Shown piece by piece: positions 15,462 through 25,232 of a stretch of 64,000 nt of DNA (its first letter is position 1; every line of letters starts with the position of its first letter). A model generated the notes under the pieces. It made no database searches. It saw only the letters and a program-made list of their open reading frames with translations, and was not told the DNA's origin. Origin of the DNA: Selenomonas ruminantium AC2024 (GTDB lineage Bacteria; Bacillota; Negativicutes; Selenomonadales; Selenomonadaceae); assembly GCF_000687995.1 (NCBI RefSeq), contig NZ_JIAC01000001.1, positions 1,612,001-1,676,000 on the forward strand. Reading direction: 5' to 3'. The position numbers were made by a program, and so were the translations under genes.

Positions 15462-18400
15462 ATGAGATGGATCACTAAGTATCGGAAACAACGTTTGGGG
15501 GCGTTGGCTGCAGCCATTGCGGTAACGGCGTGGATGCCGACGGCGATGGCGTTGCCTCAGGGCGAGCATAATATTAAAAATATTACAGTAGATGGAAGTG
15601 AGAAAATACCTGTATCTGCTGATGGTAAGACTATGAATGTTGTGCTTAATCAGACCAGGGGGGCTGTTGATTGGAAATCGTTTAATATCGCAGAAGATGA
15701 GACGGTTAATTTTAGTGGGCCAGGGAATTGGATGGTCTTAAATCGTGTTGATGTTATTAACCCTGAAAATGTTTCTGATATTCGAGGTCAAATAAATGGA
15801 GCAGGGGGAACTGTTTTTCTGATTAACCCCAATGGTATTACGTTCGGCGATACTGCTCAGGTGGAAGTGGGTAACCTGGTGGCCTCAACGTTGGAAATGA
15901 AAGAAGGTTTTCTCACCAAGGATAATGGTCAATATGTGAACAAAGATTTTAGCTTTTCTCCCAAAGAATTAACTGGTGGAATAATAAAGCTTGAAAAAAC
16001 TGCAAACAACCGTAAAGGAATTGAAGCAGATGGTGTTGTAGCGTTATTGGCACATAAAACAATAGAGAATCAGGGCACAATTACAGGTAAACAGGTTAAT
16101 TTGGTTGTAGGCGATGAGGTTAAATTAACCAATCTTGACAAAGCAGCAGATATGGTCGTAGATTACGATAACAAAATTGGTGTGCTTGTGACTTCGCTAA
16201 GCAATGGCGGACAGATAATCGATAGTGGCACGATTAATGCCAACAATGGCTATGTTGTTCTGAAAGCGAAAGATGCTTCGAATATATTACAAAACACAGT
16301 CAATGATGAGCAGGTTACCGCAGCTAATAAAATCTACAAAGATGCTCAAGGCAATATAATGTTGTTGGGAGATGTAAATTTTGCTGGTGATAAGGTAAAA
16401 GTAGAAAAAAATGCCCAAACGCATGCCAGCGCCAGTGATGGTCAGGCTGGAACGTTTAATATTCTTAGCACCAATGTAGTAATCAATGATGAGAGTAATG
16501 ACAAGTCCAAAATAAGCAATTCGTCTCTTAGCAATACGTTGAAGGATACCAATGTCAATATTGTTTCCAGTCCCTTGGAGGCTAATTTTTATTCAGACAT
16601 AACGATTGGCAATGAAATAAAGAAGAGTGGTGATACAGAGACTATTACTTCTCTTACGCTTACTGCTGGCCGTAATATTAGTGTGGATGCTGAAATTACG
16701 AGCACGGCTGGGGCTCTTGATGTAGAATTGAATGCGAATGATTCGGGTAAAACTAAATCTACACGCACGGATGGTGCTGTTATTCTGCGCAGTAATATTA
16801 GCACCAATGGTGGTAATGTTACTACGACAGGGAAGAATGGTACGTATATCGGGTTGAATAATTCAGAATTAGAAAAACGTATAAACAATAATGAAACAAC
16901 AGACCGTAAAATAGCCACGAATGGTGGTAATATTTCACTAGGCGGCGATGAATTGTTGCTGGCTACGGGAAATACGGTAGAATTTAATACGCAGCGTATA
17001 GAAAATGGCAAAGTGGTAAAAAGCGGTGACGTTTCTATTGATGGTACAGTCAATTCGGCTAATGCGTACAGTATTTCGTCACATACAAGAACCAGTTGGA
17101 GTAAGGCTGATGCTGCTGCAAAGGCAAAATGGAGCAACGGTACAAAATCATACTTAGCAGTCATTACTGGTGCATTAGAAGATGCGGTGGTTACAGCTAC
17201 AATTCCACCGGATACTAATAATAAATCAGAAGCCTATGTGGGTGGACATGTAGTAGCTGTCGAAACAGATGCCAATGGGAATGTTATTATTGACAGTAGT
17301 ACTGGTTTGCCAAAAGTGAAGTTTGATAATGGTAATGTTGTAACTTTGGTAAATGATAAAACAAACACAACAACTGATAAGGATCATAAAAAAGGTGGCT
17401 GGTATAAGTTAAGTGATGGCAGGTATGAACGCTACTGGGCATGGACGGATGGTAATGATGATGAGAAAGGCAAGATTTTTTATGTGCAGACCGTAGGTGA
17501 AAACATAGAGACTGATAAAACATATGGAGGCGATCCAAGTACGAGTGATACGGATTGGATGAAAAAACCGCATGGTAGAAAGGTAGATGGGGTATATAGT
17601 AATTTTGCTACTGGTGAACCCAATGATGATAAAGGTGATGGTGATGACAAATCACAAACAGCTTTATCGATTAACTATACCTCCTATAAAGATGAAGTAC
17701 GAGCAAATAATTTTTATTCCAAGTGGGACGATGTTTCCAGCAATAGCGATAAGCTTTCTTACTATGTAGTAGAAACAGATTTACATCCATCCTCATTGAC
17801 TGTTAATGCTGGTAAGGTTAAGTTAAAGGGGGCCGTCGGCAATCTTAGCAAGTTGGATAACATGACAATTAACTCCACAGGTAAGGTCGATATGAATGGC
17901 TCTGTGCAGTTAAACAATGCCCTTGATGTTAATGCCCAAAATGATATCACAGCGGCTAAGTTTATAGATGTTGGCAGTACGGCGAACCTTAAATCAGATT
18001 CTGCCAGCGTTTTCACTGATGCGGTTACGGCTGGAGATACAATCACCTTGACTGCTGGTAAGGATGTAAAAATTTCTGATAAAATCACCAGTACGAAAGG
18101 CGCTTCAGCTGTTAGAACTTCTTTGTATCGTGTTGCTGCAAATACAAATGCTGATGCTAATTATTCCATCGTCATTAAAGCGCAGGGAAACTTTGAGAAC
18201 AATGTAGAGGACTCAGCTAAGGCGCTCAATACGAACGAAGATGCTGATTATTATTGGAAGGTTTATTCGGATGCGCCAACGAGCAAACTGGGCGATTTGA
18301 ACAGTAATCAGTTTGCGTTATGGAGCTGGAATGGACAGGATAGTGTCGCTACAACGAAAGATATGTACATCTTCAAGGCTACGCCTACGGTCACTTATAC

Positions 18401-19229
18401 GGCTTTTGACAAGACCAAGCGTTATGGGGAAACGCTTACGGATATGGGCTATGGCAATAGCTATGCCGTTAAGAACAGCTTGAGCGGTCAATACACCCAG
18501 AATTTCAAGGACGGCATTGACGCAGATTTTATGGCCAGAAAGACGCTTGATGGTGCGGTAACAGATGGTGTGACAACCTCTGCTGGTTATCCCTCTACGG
18601 CTTATGTAGGCATCTATGATATTGACGTAAAAGGTTCGAATGTTGCCACGGCATGGGGATACGATATTGTAGATAAGACCGCTAAATTGACTGTAACCGG
18701 CAACAATCCTGATGATGTAAAACCCCAGCTTGACCCACACGATACCACAAATGTGGATGGTTCTGCCTCCTACACCACGGCTCCGCGTACTGCTCCGGGG
18801 ACTGACCGCGTATTAGGTTTGCAGAATGCGGAACTGCCGTTCTTCCGCGAGGAAAATGGTCAGACCAAGCTCTATGGCACCTATGATGTTTCCATTGACC
18901 CGGACAAGGTGAAGATGGAACCGACGGCCAAGGTTCTGCCGGAACCTGACCAGCCGAAGAATCAGTATCGTGAGTACGATAAGGAAATCACGACAAAGGT
19001 TGGCACGGCGAAGTTCAAGCTGACTTACAATGGTTCGACCTTTGATATCTATCCGATGGATATCTTTGGCAAGAAAGTATTGAAGGCGGGCGATGCGGCT
19101 AAGAACGTGGAAGTTGAGTCGCAGGCGCTGTTTGCAGCTTTCAAGGAAATGGGCATCACCCTGGATGATTTGGATGGTGTATATACCCATTTTGATAATA
19201 AAAAAGAGGTGCAGTCCTTTCGCAAGTAA
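15462..19229 (+). CDS. Two-partner-secretion exoprotein TpsA, copy 3, with C-type-lectin-like region
   Basis: 1255 residues from ATG 15462 (GAGGGG four bases upstream; the protein then starts MRWITKYRKQRLGAL in register with its paralogues). TPS domain with NPNGITFG. Lectin-like region at about residues 563-768: YLAVITGALEDAV, YVGGHVV, YWAWTDG, the motif EPN (17616-17624), SKWDDVS and YVVETDL. MBG-like domain at about 974-1080 (KRYGETLTDMGYG). The C-terminal module is close to identical with copy 1. The main frame stops at 19229 after TCC TTT CGC AAG; see the +1-frame extension at 19222-19383. It is the copy adjacent to tpsB and shares its transcript. Confidence 0.9.
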   Translation: MRWITKYRKQRLGALAAAIAVTAWMPTAMALPQGEHNIKNITVDGSEKIPVSADGKTMNVVLNQTRGAVDWKSFNIAEDETVNFSGPGNWMVLNRVDVINPENVSDIRGQINGAGGTVFLINPNGITFGDTAQVEVGNLVASTLEMKEGFLTKDNGQYVNKDFSFSPKELTGGIIKLEKTANNRKGIEADGVVALLAHKTIENQGTITGKQVNLVVGDEVKLTNLDKAADMVVDYDNKIGVLVTSLSNGGQIIDSGTINANNGYVVLKAKDASNILQNTVNDEQVTAANKIYKDAQGNIMLLGDVNFAGDKVKVEKNAQTHASASDGQAGTFNILSTNVVINDESNDKSKISNSSLSNTLKDTNVNIVSSPLEANFYSDITIGNEIKKSGDTETITSLTLTAGRNISVDAEITSTAGALDVELNANDSGKTKSTRTDGAVILRSNISTNGGNVTTTGKNGTYIGLNNSELEKRINNNETTDRKIATNGGNISLGGDELLLATGNTVEFNTQRIENGKVVKSGDVSIDGTVNSANAYSISSHTRTSWSKADAAAKAKWSNGTKSYLAVITGALEDAVVTATIPPDTNNKSEAYVGGHVVAVETDANGNVIIDSSTGLPKVKFDNGNVVTLVNDKTNTTTDKDHKKGGWYKLSDGRYERYWAWTDGNDDEKGKIFYVQTVGENIETDKTYGGDPSTSDTDWMKKPHGRKVDGVYSNFATGEPNDDKGDGDDKSQTALSINYTSYKDEVRANNFYSKWDDVSSNSDKLSYYVVETDLHPSSLTVNAGKVKLKGAVGNLSKLDNMTINSTGKVDMNGSVQLNNALDVNAQNDITAAKFIDVGSTANLKSDSASVFTDAVTAGDTITLTAGKDVKISDKITSTKGASAVRTSLYRVAANTNADANYSIVIKAQGNFENNVEDSAKALNTNEDADYYWKVYSDAPTSKLGDLNSNQFALWSWNGQDSVATTKDMYIFKATPTVTYTAFDKTKRYGETLTDMGYGNSYAVKNSLSGQYTQNFKDGIDADFMARKTLDGAVTDGVTTSAGYPSTAYVGIYDIDVKGSNVATAWGYDIVDKTAKLTVTGNNPDDVKPQLDPHDTTNVDGSASYTTAPRTAPGTDRVLGLQNAELPFFREENGQTKLYGTYDVSIDPDKVKMEPTAKVLPEPDQPKNQYREYDKEITTKVGTAKFKLTYNGSTFDIYPMDIFGKKVLKAGDAAKNVEVESQALFAAFKEMGITLDDLDGVYTHFDNKKEVQSFRK

Positions 19230-19383
19230 TGCGGGAGCTGCCGCAAGAATTATCAAAGATTTGCAGGGGAGAAGTGGCAAGATAAAAGTGGCTGAGTGTG
19301 ATGATGGCATCGTTCTCGATGCCGAAGCACTGACCATTTCTCCCAGTGAAGGTGAAAAAATAACAGGAAAGGAAGAAGATTAG
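19222..19383 (+). CDS. Probable +1-frame C-terminal extension of TpsA3
   Basis: From the slip site TCC TTT CGC (19215-19223) the +1 frame continues for 53 codons to TAG at 19381. It encodes IIKDLQGRSGKIKVAECDDG and IVLDAEALTISP, conserved with the tail of TpsA1. AAAGAGGTG (19203-19211) lies six bases before TTT, the same spacing as in copy 1. The tail ends one base before the tpsB start codon, so a ribosome reading the shifted frame would be placed to start tpsB. Confidence 0.62.
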   Translation, partial: ASNAGAAARIIKDLQGRSGKIKVAECDDGIVLDAEALTISPSEGEKITGKEED

Positions 19384-19384
19384 A

Positions 19385-21085
19385 TTGTTAATAAATACGA
19401 GAAGACGCAGTATCAAAAATATTTCTAAAGCTGTTTTGCTGGCGACGGTCATGGGAAGTTTTCCCCTGACCAGTGCGGAAGCAGCTCCTTCGGTGGAACC
19501 GCCTACGTCAGGTGAGTTGGTTACAGAGGTGAATGAAGCGCGTCAAGCAGACAAGGATATGGACAAGAAAGACAATGCTTCTGTTTCCGTGCCGGATTCC
19601 CGTCCGGCCCTGGATTTGCCGGACGAACTCAAAGTGGAAGTCAAAGGCTTCAAGGTTTCCGGGCAGGATATTTTCCCCGAGGAAAAACTTCTGGCAGTTC
19701 TTGATAAGCGCAAGAATCAGCTTCTGACCTTCCGGGATTTGGAAGCGGGAGCAGATGATTTGTCGGCGTATTTCCGCGACCGCGGCTATGTGGCTGTACG
19801 TGTTTATCTGCCGGTGCAGAAGATTACCAACGGCATTGTGGAGTATGCCGTGGAAGTCGGCCGCTTTGATAAGCTCACCGTCCGCAACCACACCTCCATC
19901 CATGATTCGGCCGTGGAACGGGAAGTGCGCTGCTTAAAGCAGGGCGAATACCTGACCAAGGCAAAACTGCAGCGTGCTATCTGGCTGCTCTCGGATTTGG
20001 CAGGCGCAGATGCCAAGGCTGTGCTGTCGCAGGGGTCCGAGCCGGGCACGGTGCATGTGGAGATTGACCTTAACAAGCACAAGGGCAAGCAGGGCCTTGT
20101 CACGGTGGATAATTATGGCAACCGCCATACGGGTTATTATGAATTGGGCGTGGATTACGATTTCCTGAATCTGGCCCATGAAGGTGACCATTTTGCCGTG
20201 GGCGGTCTGCTTACGGGCAGCCACCTTTATAACTACGGGTTTAACTATACCATTCCCGTGGCAACGGACGGTTTGAAGGCATCTGTTGGTTACAATTCTC
20301 TGAGCTATAGCATGGGCAAGGAATTTGAAAATCTGGATGCTGTGGGTACGGCGCGCATTACGAATGTGGGTCTTGACTATGCTATCCGCCGCAGCCAGAA
20401 GAACAATCTCTATGTAGGCGCACGCTATGAGTACAGCAGCCTAAAGGATGAGTATAGAGCCTTTGCCGATACTGTGGATGATAAGTATGGCCACGCAGGC
20501 GTTCTGGCTTTCTATGGTGATGAAACCGACCATTACGGCAGCACCTTCTGGCGTGTAGAAAATAAGTGGGGCTCGGTTGGCTTTTCGCATCATAGTTTGG
20601 CCACAGGCTCTCCAGAAGGTGGCTATTGGAAGATTAAGGGGAACATTCTGCGCCGTCAGGATTTGACCCCGCGCCTCTATCTGCTGCTTTCGGCCAGAGG
20701 GCAGTATGCAAAGGACAGTCTCGATTCTTCCGAGCGCATGAGCTTAGGTGGCATTAACGGTGTCCGGGCATATCCTGCCAGTGAAGCATCCGGTGACCGC
20801 GGCTATATTACGCGGGCAGAGCTGCGCTATCTGATTCCGCTCAAGGAGCAGGATAAGCAGCTGCAGCTGGCCGCCTATTTCGACCATGGCGGCGTGTTGC
20901 GTATGTCTCCGGGGGGTGACTATTACCGTCATCTGGAAGGGGCAGGCCTTGGCCTGATTTTCTCTCGCTACCAGGATTGGTTTATCCGCGCCGATTACGC
21001 TTGGCGGCTTAGCAATGACCTTCCGACTTCTGATACCAGCAGTCCGAACGGTCACTTCTGGATTCGCGGCGGCGTATATTTCTAA
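19385..21085 (+). CDS. TpsB outer-membrane transporter (FhaC/ShlB/HecB family)
   Basis: 566 residues from a TTG start with AGGAAG upstream. A signal peptide (LLATVMGSFPLTSAEA) is followed by two POTRA domains (about residues 73-150, VKGFKVSGQDIFPEEKL; and about 155-230, KLTVRNHTSIHDSAVEREV) and a 16-strand-type barrel to the C-terminus, which ends in phenylalanine (IRGGVYF). The conserved loop-6 region reads GVRAYPASEA, keeping the arginine of the VRGY/F motif. It translocates TpsA proteins across the outer membrane by recognising their TPS domain. It is the only TpsB in the window, so it probably serves all three exoproteins. A strong terminator follows. Confidence 0.93.
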   Translation: MLINTRRRSIKNISKAVLLATVMGSFPLTSAEAAPSVEPPTSGELVTEVNEARQADKDMDKKDNASVSVPDSRPALDLPDELKVEVKGFKVSGQDIFPEEKLLAVLDKRKNQLLTFRDLEAGADDLSAYFRDRGYVAVRVYLPVQKITNGIVEYAVEVGRFDKLTVRNHTSIHDSAVEREVRCLKQGEYLTKAKLQRAIWLLSDLAGADAKAVLSQGSEPGTVHVEIDLNKHKGKQGLVTVDNYGNRHTGYYELGVDYDFLNLAHEGDHFAVGGLLTGSHLYNYGFNYTIPVATDGLKASVGYNSLSYSMGKEFENLDAVGTARITNVGLDYAIRRSQKNNLYVGARYEYSSLKDEYRAFADTVDDKYGHAGVLAFYGDETDHYGSTFWRVENKWGSVGFSHHSLATGSPEGGYWKIKGNILRRQDLTPRLYLLLSARGQYAKDSLDSSERMSLGGINGVRAYPASEASGDRGYITRAELRYLIPLKEQDKQLQLAAYFDHGGVLRMSPGGDYYRHLEGAGLGLIFSRYQDWFIRADYAWRLSNDLPTSDTSSPNGHFWIRGGVYF

Positions 21086-21095
21086 TCGGCAAAAG

Positions 21096-21144
21096 AAAAG
21101 CGATTTGACTTGTCAGATTTTTGACATGTCAAATCGCTTTTTTG
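21096..21144. terminator. Bidirectional terminator between tpsB and the SGNH gene
   Basis: AAAGCGATTTGAC pairs with GTCAAATCGCTTT, with inner TGTC/GACA pairing; A run on one side and T run on the other, so it works for both convergent genes. Confidence 0.93.
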
Positions 21145-21151
21145 TTGTCAA

Positions 21152-22774
21152 TTATTTGCGGAAAACATCTTTGTGCTGATTGATGATTTCACCCATCAGC
21201 ATTTTGCCCCGCACATCTGGGTGGAGGCCGTCAATGGAAAAGCTGGTGTCCATAACCTGACGGCTCTTGTCGTAGAAGTAGGGCTCCAGGTCGATGAAGT
21301 AGGGCTGATTGCGCACCCAGTTGTTGACCTGCTGGAGTTTTGCTCGCCATTGTTTATCTGTAGCCGTATGGAAGGCGAATTGGATATTGGCCGGATTTAC
21401 GGGCATCAAGGTCAGGAAAATGGGGCGGATATCGTTGGCCTCGCATTTTGCCTTGATGGCGTTCAGGTCATTGATGATGATATCCGGGTTGATGCTGCCT
21501 GCCCGCAGGCTGTTGGTGCCGGTGAGAATCAAGAGATTCAGCGGCTTGTAAGGCAGTACATCCTGGTCAAAACGCTGGAGCGTCATGGTGGAGGTATCAC
21601 CGCTGCGCCCGAGATTCAGGCAGGGAAAATCAAAGTAGGTAGTGTAGCTGTATTCCAGCGCCGCCGGTGAGTTGGAAACCGCGCCGCCGCCGTGGGTGAT
21701 GCTGTCGCCTAATACGGCCACAGGCACCCGCTCGGGCTGCTGTTTGACCACGAAGTGGGCAGCATCTGACCAAACGCCGACGGGATTGCCTGACTTGTCA
21801 ATTCCCCGTACCCGCCAGTAGTAATCACCGGCGTAGGGACGCGGGTATTCGTCGTAGCAGGCCGTGGCAGAATTGACCACCTTGCGCCATGCGGCATCGG
21901 CTGTCGGCACATTGTCGTTTTCCTTGGCTGGAGGATGAATCATCAGCTCGACTTCGTAACGCTCAACCCCGTTTAAGGGAATCCATTGGTAGACGGGATA
22001 GATGGGCATCTCGAAGTTCGGCATCTGGTCGAATTCGTTTAAGAGGGGATGGTCAGGCTGTGGAAGATTGGGGTCAATGTAGAGTTCTTCCGCTGGCGAA
22101 AATTCCCCGATGGGCTGATGGTGAATATCCAGCGCGCGTACCCGCCAGTAGATGAATTTGCGGTTGGCATATTTTTTGAGGTTGGCCTGCCAGCCATTGG
22201 TGAAAATCAGCTGGGTGCTTTCCAGATGATTGGCTTTGTCCGGAGCGGTGCCGCCTTCCTGCGCGGGCTTGCCTGCCAAAAGTTCCACCTCATAGCATAC
22301 GGCATTGGGCACCGAATGCCAGACCAGGAAAGGCATGAGGCTGGCGGGGGTATCTTCCTTGTAGTGGTAAATTATGCTGGGGCTTACCGGATTTTTGCTG
22401 TGGATGGGATTAGCTATGGGCGCAGACGGGTCCGTGAGCTGACCGAACATGCCGTAGGCCGTTACGCGGTAGCTCATGGGAATGGCACTGCTGGGCAATT
22501 CCAGCGAAGCCTTCATGGTGATGTTGCTGCCCCAGAACTTTGACTCCGGCTCGCCTTCGACCAGACCGGTGGTGGGGCTGTAGGTTTCCACCTTGTAGAA
22601 GCAGGGATAGGGCAGCGGGTCCCAGGACAGGGTCAGCTTGCCATCCTTCGTCTCGTCAAAGGAGGTGGAAAGCGTCATATTCCGCAAGCCCAAGACGTCG
22701 GTTTTTTCCGCCATGAAAGCCGATAAGATGGTAAAACCTAATATGATAAGAGTAAATAGTAAAAATTTCTTCAT
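21152..22774 (-). CDS. Exported SGNH/GDSL hydrolase with FN3-like repeats
   Basis: 540 residues. It starts with a hydrophobic export signal (KKFLLFTLIILGFTILSAF) that could act as an anchor. Residues about 30-330 hold fibronectin-III-like repeats with recurring YEVEL and YWRVRALD/YWRVRGID strands. The C-terminal about 200 residues are an SGNH esterase domain: VAVLGDSITHGGG with the nucleophilic serine, NLGRSGDTS, GTNSLR, and the catalytic pair in DGLHPDVRG. It probably deacylates a surface glycan or lipid outside the cytoplasm; the substrate is unknown. Convergent with tpsB and divergent from cobO, so not part of either operon. Confidence 0.83.
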   Translation of the reverse strand: MKKFLLFTLIILGFTILSAFMAEKTDVLGLRNMTLSTSFDETKDGKLTLSWDPLPYPCFYKVETYSPTTGLVEGEPESKFWGSNITMKASLELPSSAIPMSYRVTAYGMFGQLTDPSAPIANPIHSKNPVSPSIIYHYKEDTPASLMPFLVWHSVPNAVCYEVELLAGKPAQEGGTAPDKANHLESTQLIFTNGWQANLKKYANRKFIYWRVRALDIHHQPIGEFSPAEELYIDPNLPQPDHPLLNEFDQMPNFEMPIYPVYQWIPLNGVERYEVELMIHPPAKENDNVPTADAAWRKVVNSATACYDEYPRPYAGDYYWRVRGIDKSGNPVGVWSDAAHFVVKQQPERVPVAVLGDSITHGGGAVSNSPAALEYSYTTYFDFPCLNLGRSGDTSTMTLQRFDQDVLPYKPLNLLILTGTNSLRAGSINPDIIINDLNAIKAKCEANDIRPIFLTLMPVNPANIQFAFHTATDKQWRAKLQQVNNWVRNQPYFIDLEPYFYDKSRQVMDTSFSIDGLHPDVRGKMLMGEIINQHKDVFRK

Positions 22775-22859
22775 AAAATAACACCAACATTAACAGGATT
22801 TTTTCTTTTATCGTATAATTATAGTAATTAGTATAGCATATTTTTGAGGTGATGTGGAA

Positions 22860-23396
22860 ATGAAAAAGCAAGGTTTGGTAATTGTACATACGGGCAACGG
22901 CAAAGGCAAGACTACCGCGGCCTTGGGCTTGGCTATCCGCGCCTGGGGTGATGGTTTCCGGGTGCTTATCCTGCAGTTCATCAAAGGCGGCTGCACTTAT
23001 GGGGAGCTCAAGACCATTGAGACGCTGAAAAACGTGGATGACCGCATCGAGATTGACCAGGGAGGCTTAGGCTTCACCAATAAGGGACCGACGACGCAGG
23101 AGGAACATAAGGCTGCGGCGCAGGAAACGCTGAAGCGGGCCAGAGAAGAAATCCAGAGCGGCAACTGGGATTTGATTATTCTCGATGAAATCAACTACGC
23201 CGTGAAGTACGAGCTGATTGCCGAACAGGATATGCTGGAACTTCTCGATATGCGGCCGGAGGATTTGCATCTGGTGATGACGGGGCGGGATGCCTGCGAT
23301 TCTTTGATTGAGCGAGCGGATTTGGTCACAGAGATGAAGGAGATTAAGCATCCGTATCAAAAGGGCATTAAGGCACAAAAAGGAATTGAATTTTGA
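22860..23396 (+). CDS. cobO: Corrinoid adenosyltransferase
   Basis: 178 residues from ATG 22860 (GAGGTG eight bases upstream; a GTG at 22854 is too close to it). It moves adenosine from ATP to cob(I)alamin to form the coenzyme. Motifs of the CobO/BtuR family: P-loop HTGNGKGKTTAALGLA, FIKGG, WDLIILDEINYA and VMTGRDA. Usual family length. It stands alone between the divergent SGNH gene and a dispersed repeat; cbiD-cbiE lie about 23 kb away, so cobalamin genes are scattered here. Confidence 0.94.
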   Translation: MKKQGLVIVHTGNGKGKTTAALGLAIRAWGDGFRVLILQFIKGGCTYGELKTIETLKNVDDRIEIDQGGLGFTNKGPTTQEEHKAAAQETLKRAREEIQSGNWDLIILDEINYAVKYELIAEQDMLELLDMRPEDLHLVMTGRDACDSLIERADLVTEMKEIKHPYQKGIKAQKGIEF

Positions 23397-23403
23397 AGGA
23401 AGA

Positions 23404-23453
23404 CACCTCATCCGTCAGCCTGCGGCTGCCACCTTCCCCTCAAGGGGAAGGCT
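23404..23453 (+). repeat. Dispersed intergenic repeat, short copy
   Basis: Begins CACCTCATCCGTCAGCC, contains a GCCTGCGGC hairpin and ends with CTTCCCC-TCAA-GGGGAAG. A longer copy in opposite orientation lies at 46129-46216. Confidence 0.8.
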
Positions 23454-23531
23454 TAAAGGGGTTGCCAAAACTGTTGTAAAGTTGTAAACTTGTAACTATA
23501 TTTGTATCTTGGTACTTAGGAGAGTGGAAGA

Positions 23532-25184
23532 ATGATTAGCGATAATGTAAAAAAAGGCGCTACCCGCTGCGCCCACCGTTCCCTGTTTCATGCCAATGGC
23601 TATGGCCCGGAGGATCTCAGCAAGCCGCTTATTGGTATTTGCAACTCCTTTAATGAAATTATTCCCGGACATATTCATCTGCGGGAGATTGCGGAAGCAG
23701 CAAAGCTCGGTGTAGCAGCTGCTGGCGGTACGCCCATTGAATTTCCGGCCATCGGTGTCTGCGATGGTATCGCCATGGGCCATACGGGCATGAAATACTC
23801 GCTGGCCAGCCGGGAACTTATCGCTGATTCCGTGGAAGCGGTGACCATGGCTTCCGGTTTTGATGCGCTGATTCTGATTCCGAACTGTGACAAGGTTGTG
23901 CCCGGTATGCTGATGGCGGCTGCCCGCCTCAACATTCCTGCGGTTGTGGTTTCCGGTGGCCCCATGCTGCCCGGTCGTTATAAGGGCCGCGATGTCAGTG
24001 TCAGTCAGGCCTTTGAAGCAGCCGGTAAATTTGCGGCAGGCGATATGACGGCTGAAGAAATGGAAGATTTGGAAGCAAAATGCTGCCCGGGCTGCGGCTC
24101 CTGCGCAGGACTCTTCACGGCCAATACCATGAACTCCCTGTCGGAAGTGCTGGGAATGGCACTGCCGGGCAACGGTACGATTCCGGCAGCTTACACGGGC
24201 GGCCGCCGTCTGCTCGCCAAACGCGCCGGGGCAGTGGTGATGGAGATGTTAAAGAACAACGTCCGTCCCCGTGATATTTTGACCAAGAAGGCCTTTGAAA
24301 ATGCCATCACGGTGGATATGGCGATTGGCGGTTCTTCCAATACGGTGCTGCACCTCACGGCCATTGCACATGAAGCAGGTATTGAGATTCCGGCACCGCT
24401 CTTTGATGAGATTTCCCGCCGCACGCCGTACATTGCCAAACTCAGCCCGGCAGGCAAGCATCATATGGTAGACCTCAACGAAGCGGGCGGCATTTCGGCC
24501 GTGATGAACGAATTGTCCAAGAAGAATCTGATTCATCTCGATGCCTTGACGGTGACGGGCACGATGGGCGATAGAATCAAGAATACGCCGGTGGAAGATA
24601 ATACGGTGATTCATTCGGTCGAGGCGCCTTACCGTCCGGAAGGTGGCATTGCTGTGCTCAAGGGGAATCTGGCGCCGGACTATGCCGTGGTCAAGGCTTC
24701 GGCTGTGGCAGAGGATATGTTGACCTACACCGGCAAGGCAAAATGCTACAACTCTGAACCGGAAGCCTGTGACGCCATTATGAGTGGTGAAATCCATGAT
24801 GGTGATGTGGTGGTTATCCGCTACGAAGGCCCCAAGGGCGGCCCCGGCATGCAGGAAATGCTCAATCCCACGGCGGTTATCACGGGCCGCGGCCTCAAAG
24901 TCGGCCTGATTACGGACGGCCGTTTCAGTGGTGCCAGCCAGGGGGCCTGCGTCGGTCACGTTTCTCCCGAAGCGATGGAGGGCGGCCCGATTGCGCTCAT
25001 CGAAGATGGGGATGAAATCACCATTGACATTCCGAACCGCAAGCTCGAACTCAATGTCAGCGATGAAGAACTGGCGAAGCGCCGTGCCAACTGGCAGAAG
25101 CCGGAACCGAAAATCAAGCACGGTTATCTGGCACGCTATGCGCGCATGACCACTTCGGCAAGCACCGGGGCTGTTGTGAAATAA
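23532..25184 (+). CDS. ilvD: Dihydroxy-acid dehydratase
   Basis: 550 residues, the normal length. It dehydrates 2,3-dihydroxy acids to 2-keto acids in valine and isoleucine synthesis, using an iron-sulfur cluster. Diagnostic stretches: [30 protein letters not shown], the cluster ligand segment [18 protein letters not shown], and [14 protein letters not shown] near the C-terminus. Start ATG follows AGGAGAGTGGAAGA. No other ilv or leu gene is adjacent, and a terminator follows, so it is transcribed alone. Confidence 0.96.
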   Translation: MISDNVKKGATRCAHRSLFHANGYGPEDLSKPLIGICNSFNEIIPGHIHLREIAEAAKLGVAAAGGTPIEFPAIGVCDGIAMGHTGMKYSLASRELIADSVEAVTMASGFDALILIPNCDKVVPGMLMAAARLNIPAVVVSGGPMLPGRYKGRDVSVSQAFEAAGKFAAGDMTAEEMEDLEAKCCPGCGSCAGLFTANTMNSLSEVLGMALPGNGTIPAAYTGGRRLLAKRAGAVVMEMLKNNVRPRDILTKKAFENAITVDMAIGGSSNTVLHLTAIAHEAGIEIPAPLFDEISRRTPYIAKLSPAGKHHMVDLNEAGGISAVMNELSKKNLIHLDALTVTGTMGDRIKNTPVEDNTVIHSVEAPYRPEGGIAVLKGNLAPDYAVVKASAVAEDMLTYTGKAKCYNSEPEACDAIMSGEIHDGDVVVIRYEGPKGGPGMQEMLNPTAVITGRGLKVGLITDGRFSGASQGACVGHVSPEAMEGGPIALIEDGDEITIDIPNRKLELNVSDEELAKRRANWQKPEPKIKHGYLARYARMTTSASTGAVVK

Positions 25185-25190
25185 GTACAA

Positions 25191-25222
25191 GAAAAGCAGG
25201 GCTCTTATGGCCCTGCTTTTTC
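25191..25222. terminator. Bidirectional terminator after ilvD
   Basis: GAAAAGCAGGGC pairs with GCCCTGCTTTTTC around TCTTATG. It also faces the small minus-strand gene at 25233-25376. Confidence 0.93.
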
Positions 25223-25232
25223 AAATGCGCTA

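Noticed and set aside
22049-22543. Plus-strand frame opposite the SGNH hydrolase (164 codons)
   Set aside because: Shadow of the minus-strand gene, whose signal peptide, FN3 repeats and GDSI/DGLHP motifs are clear.
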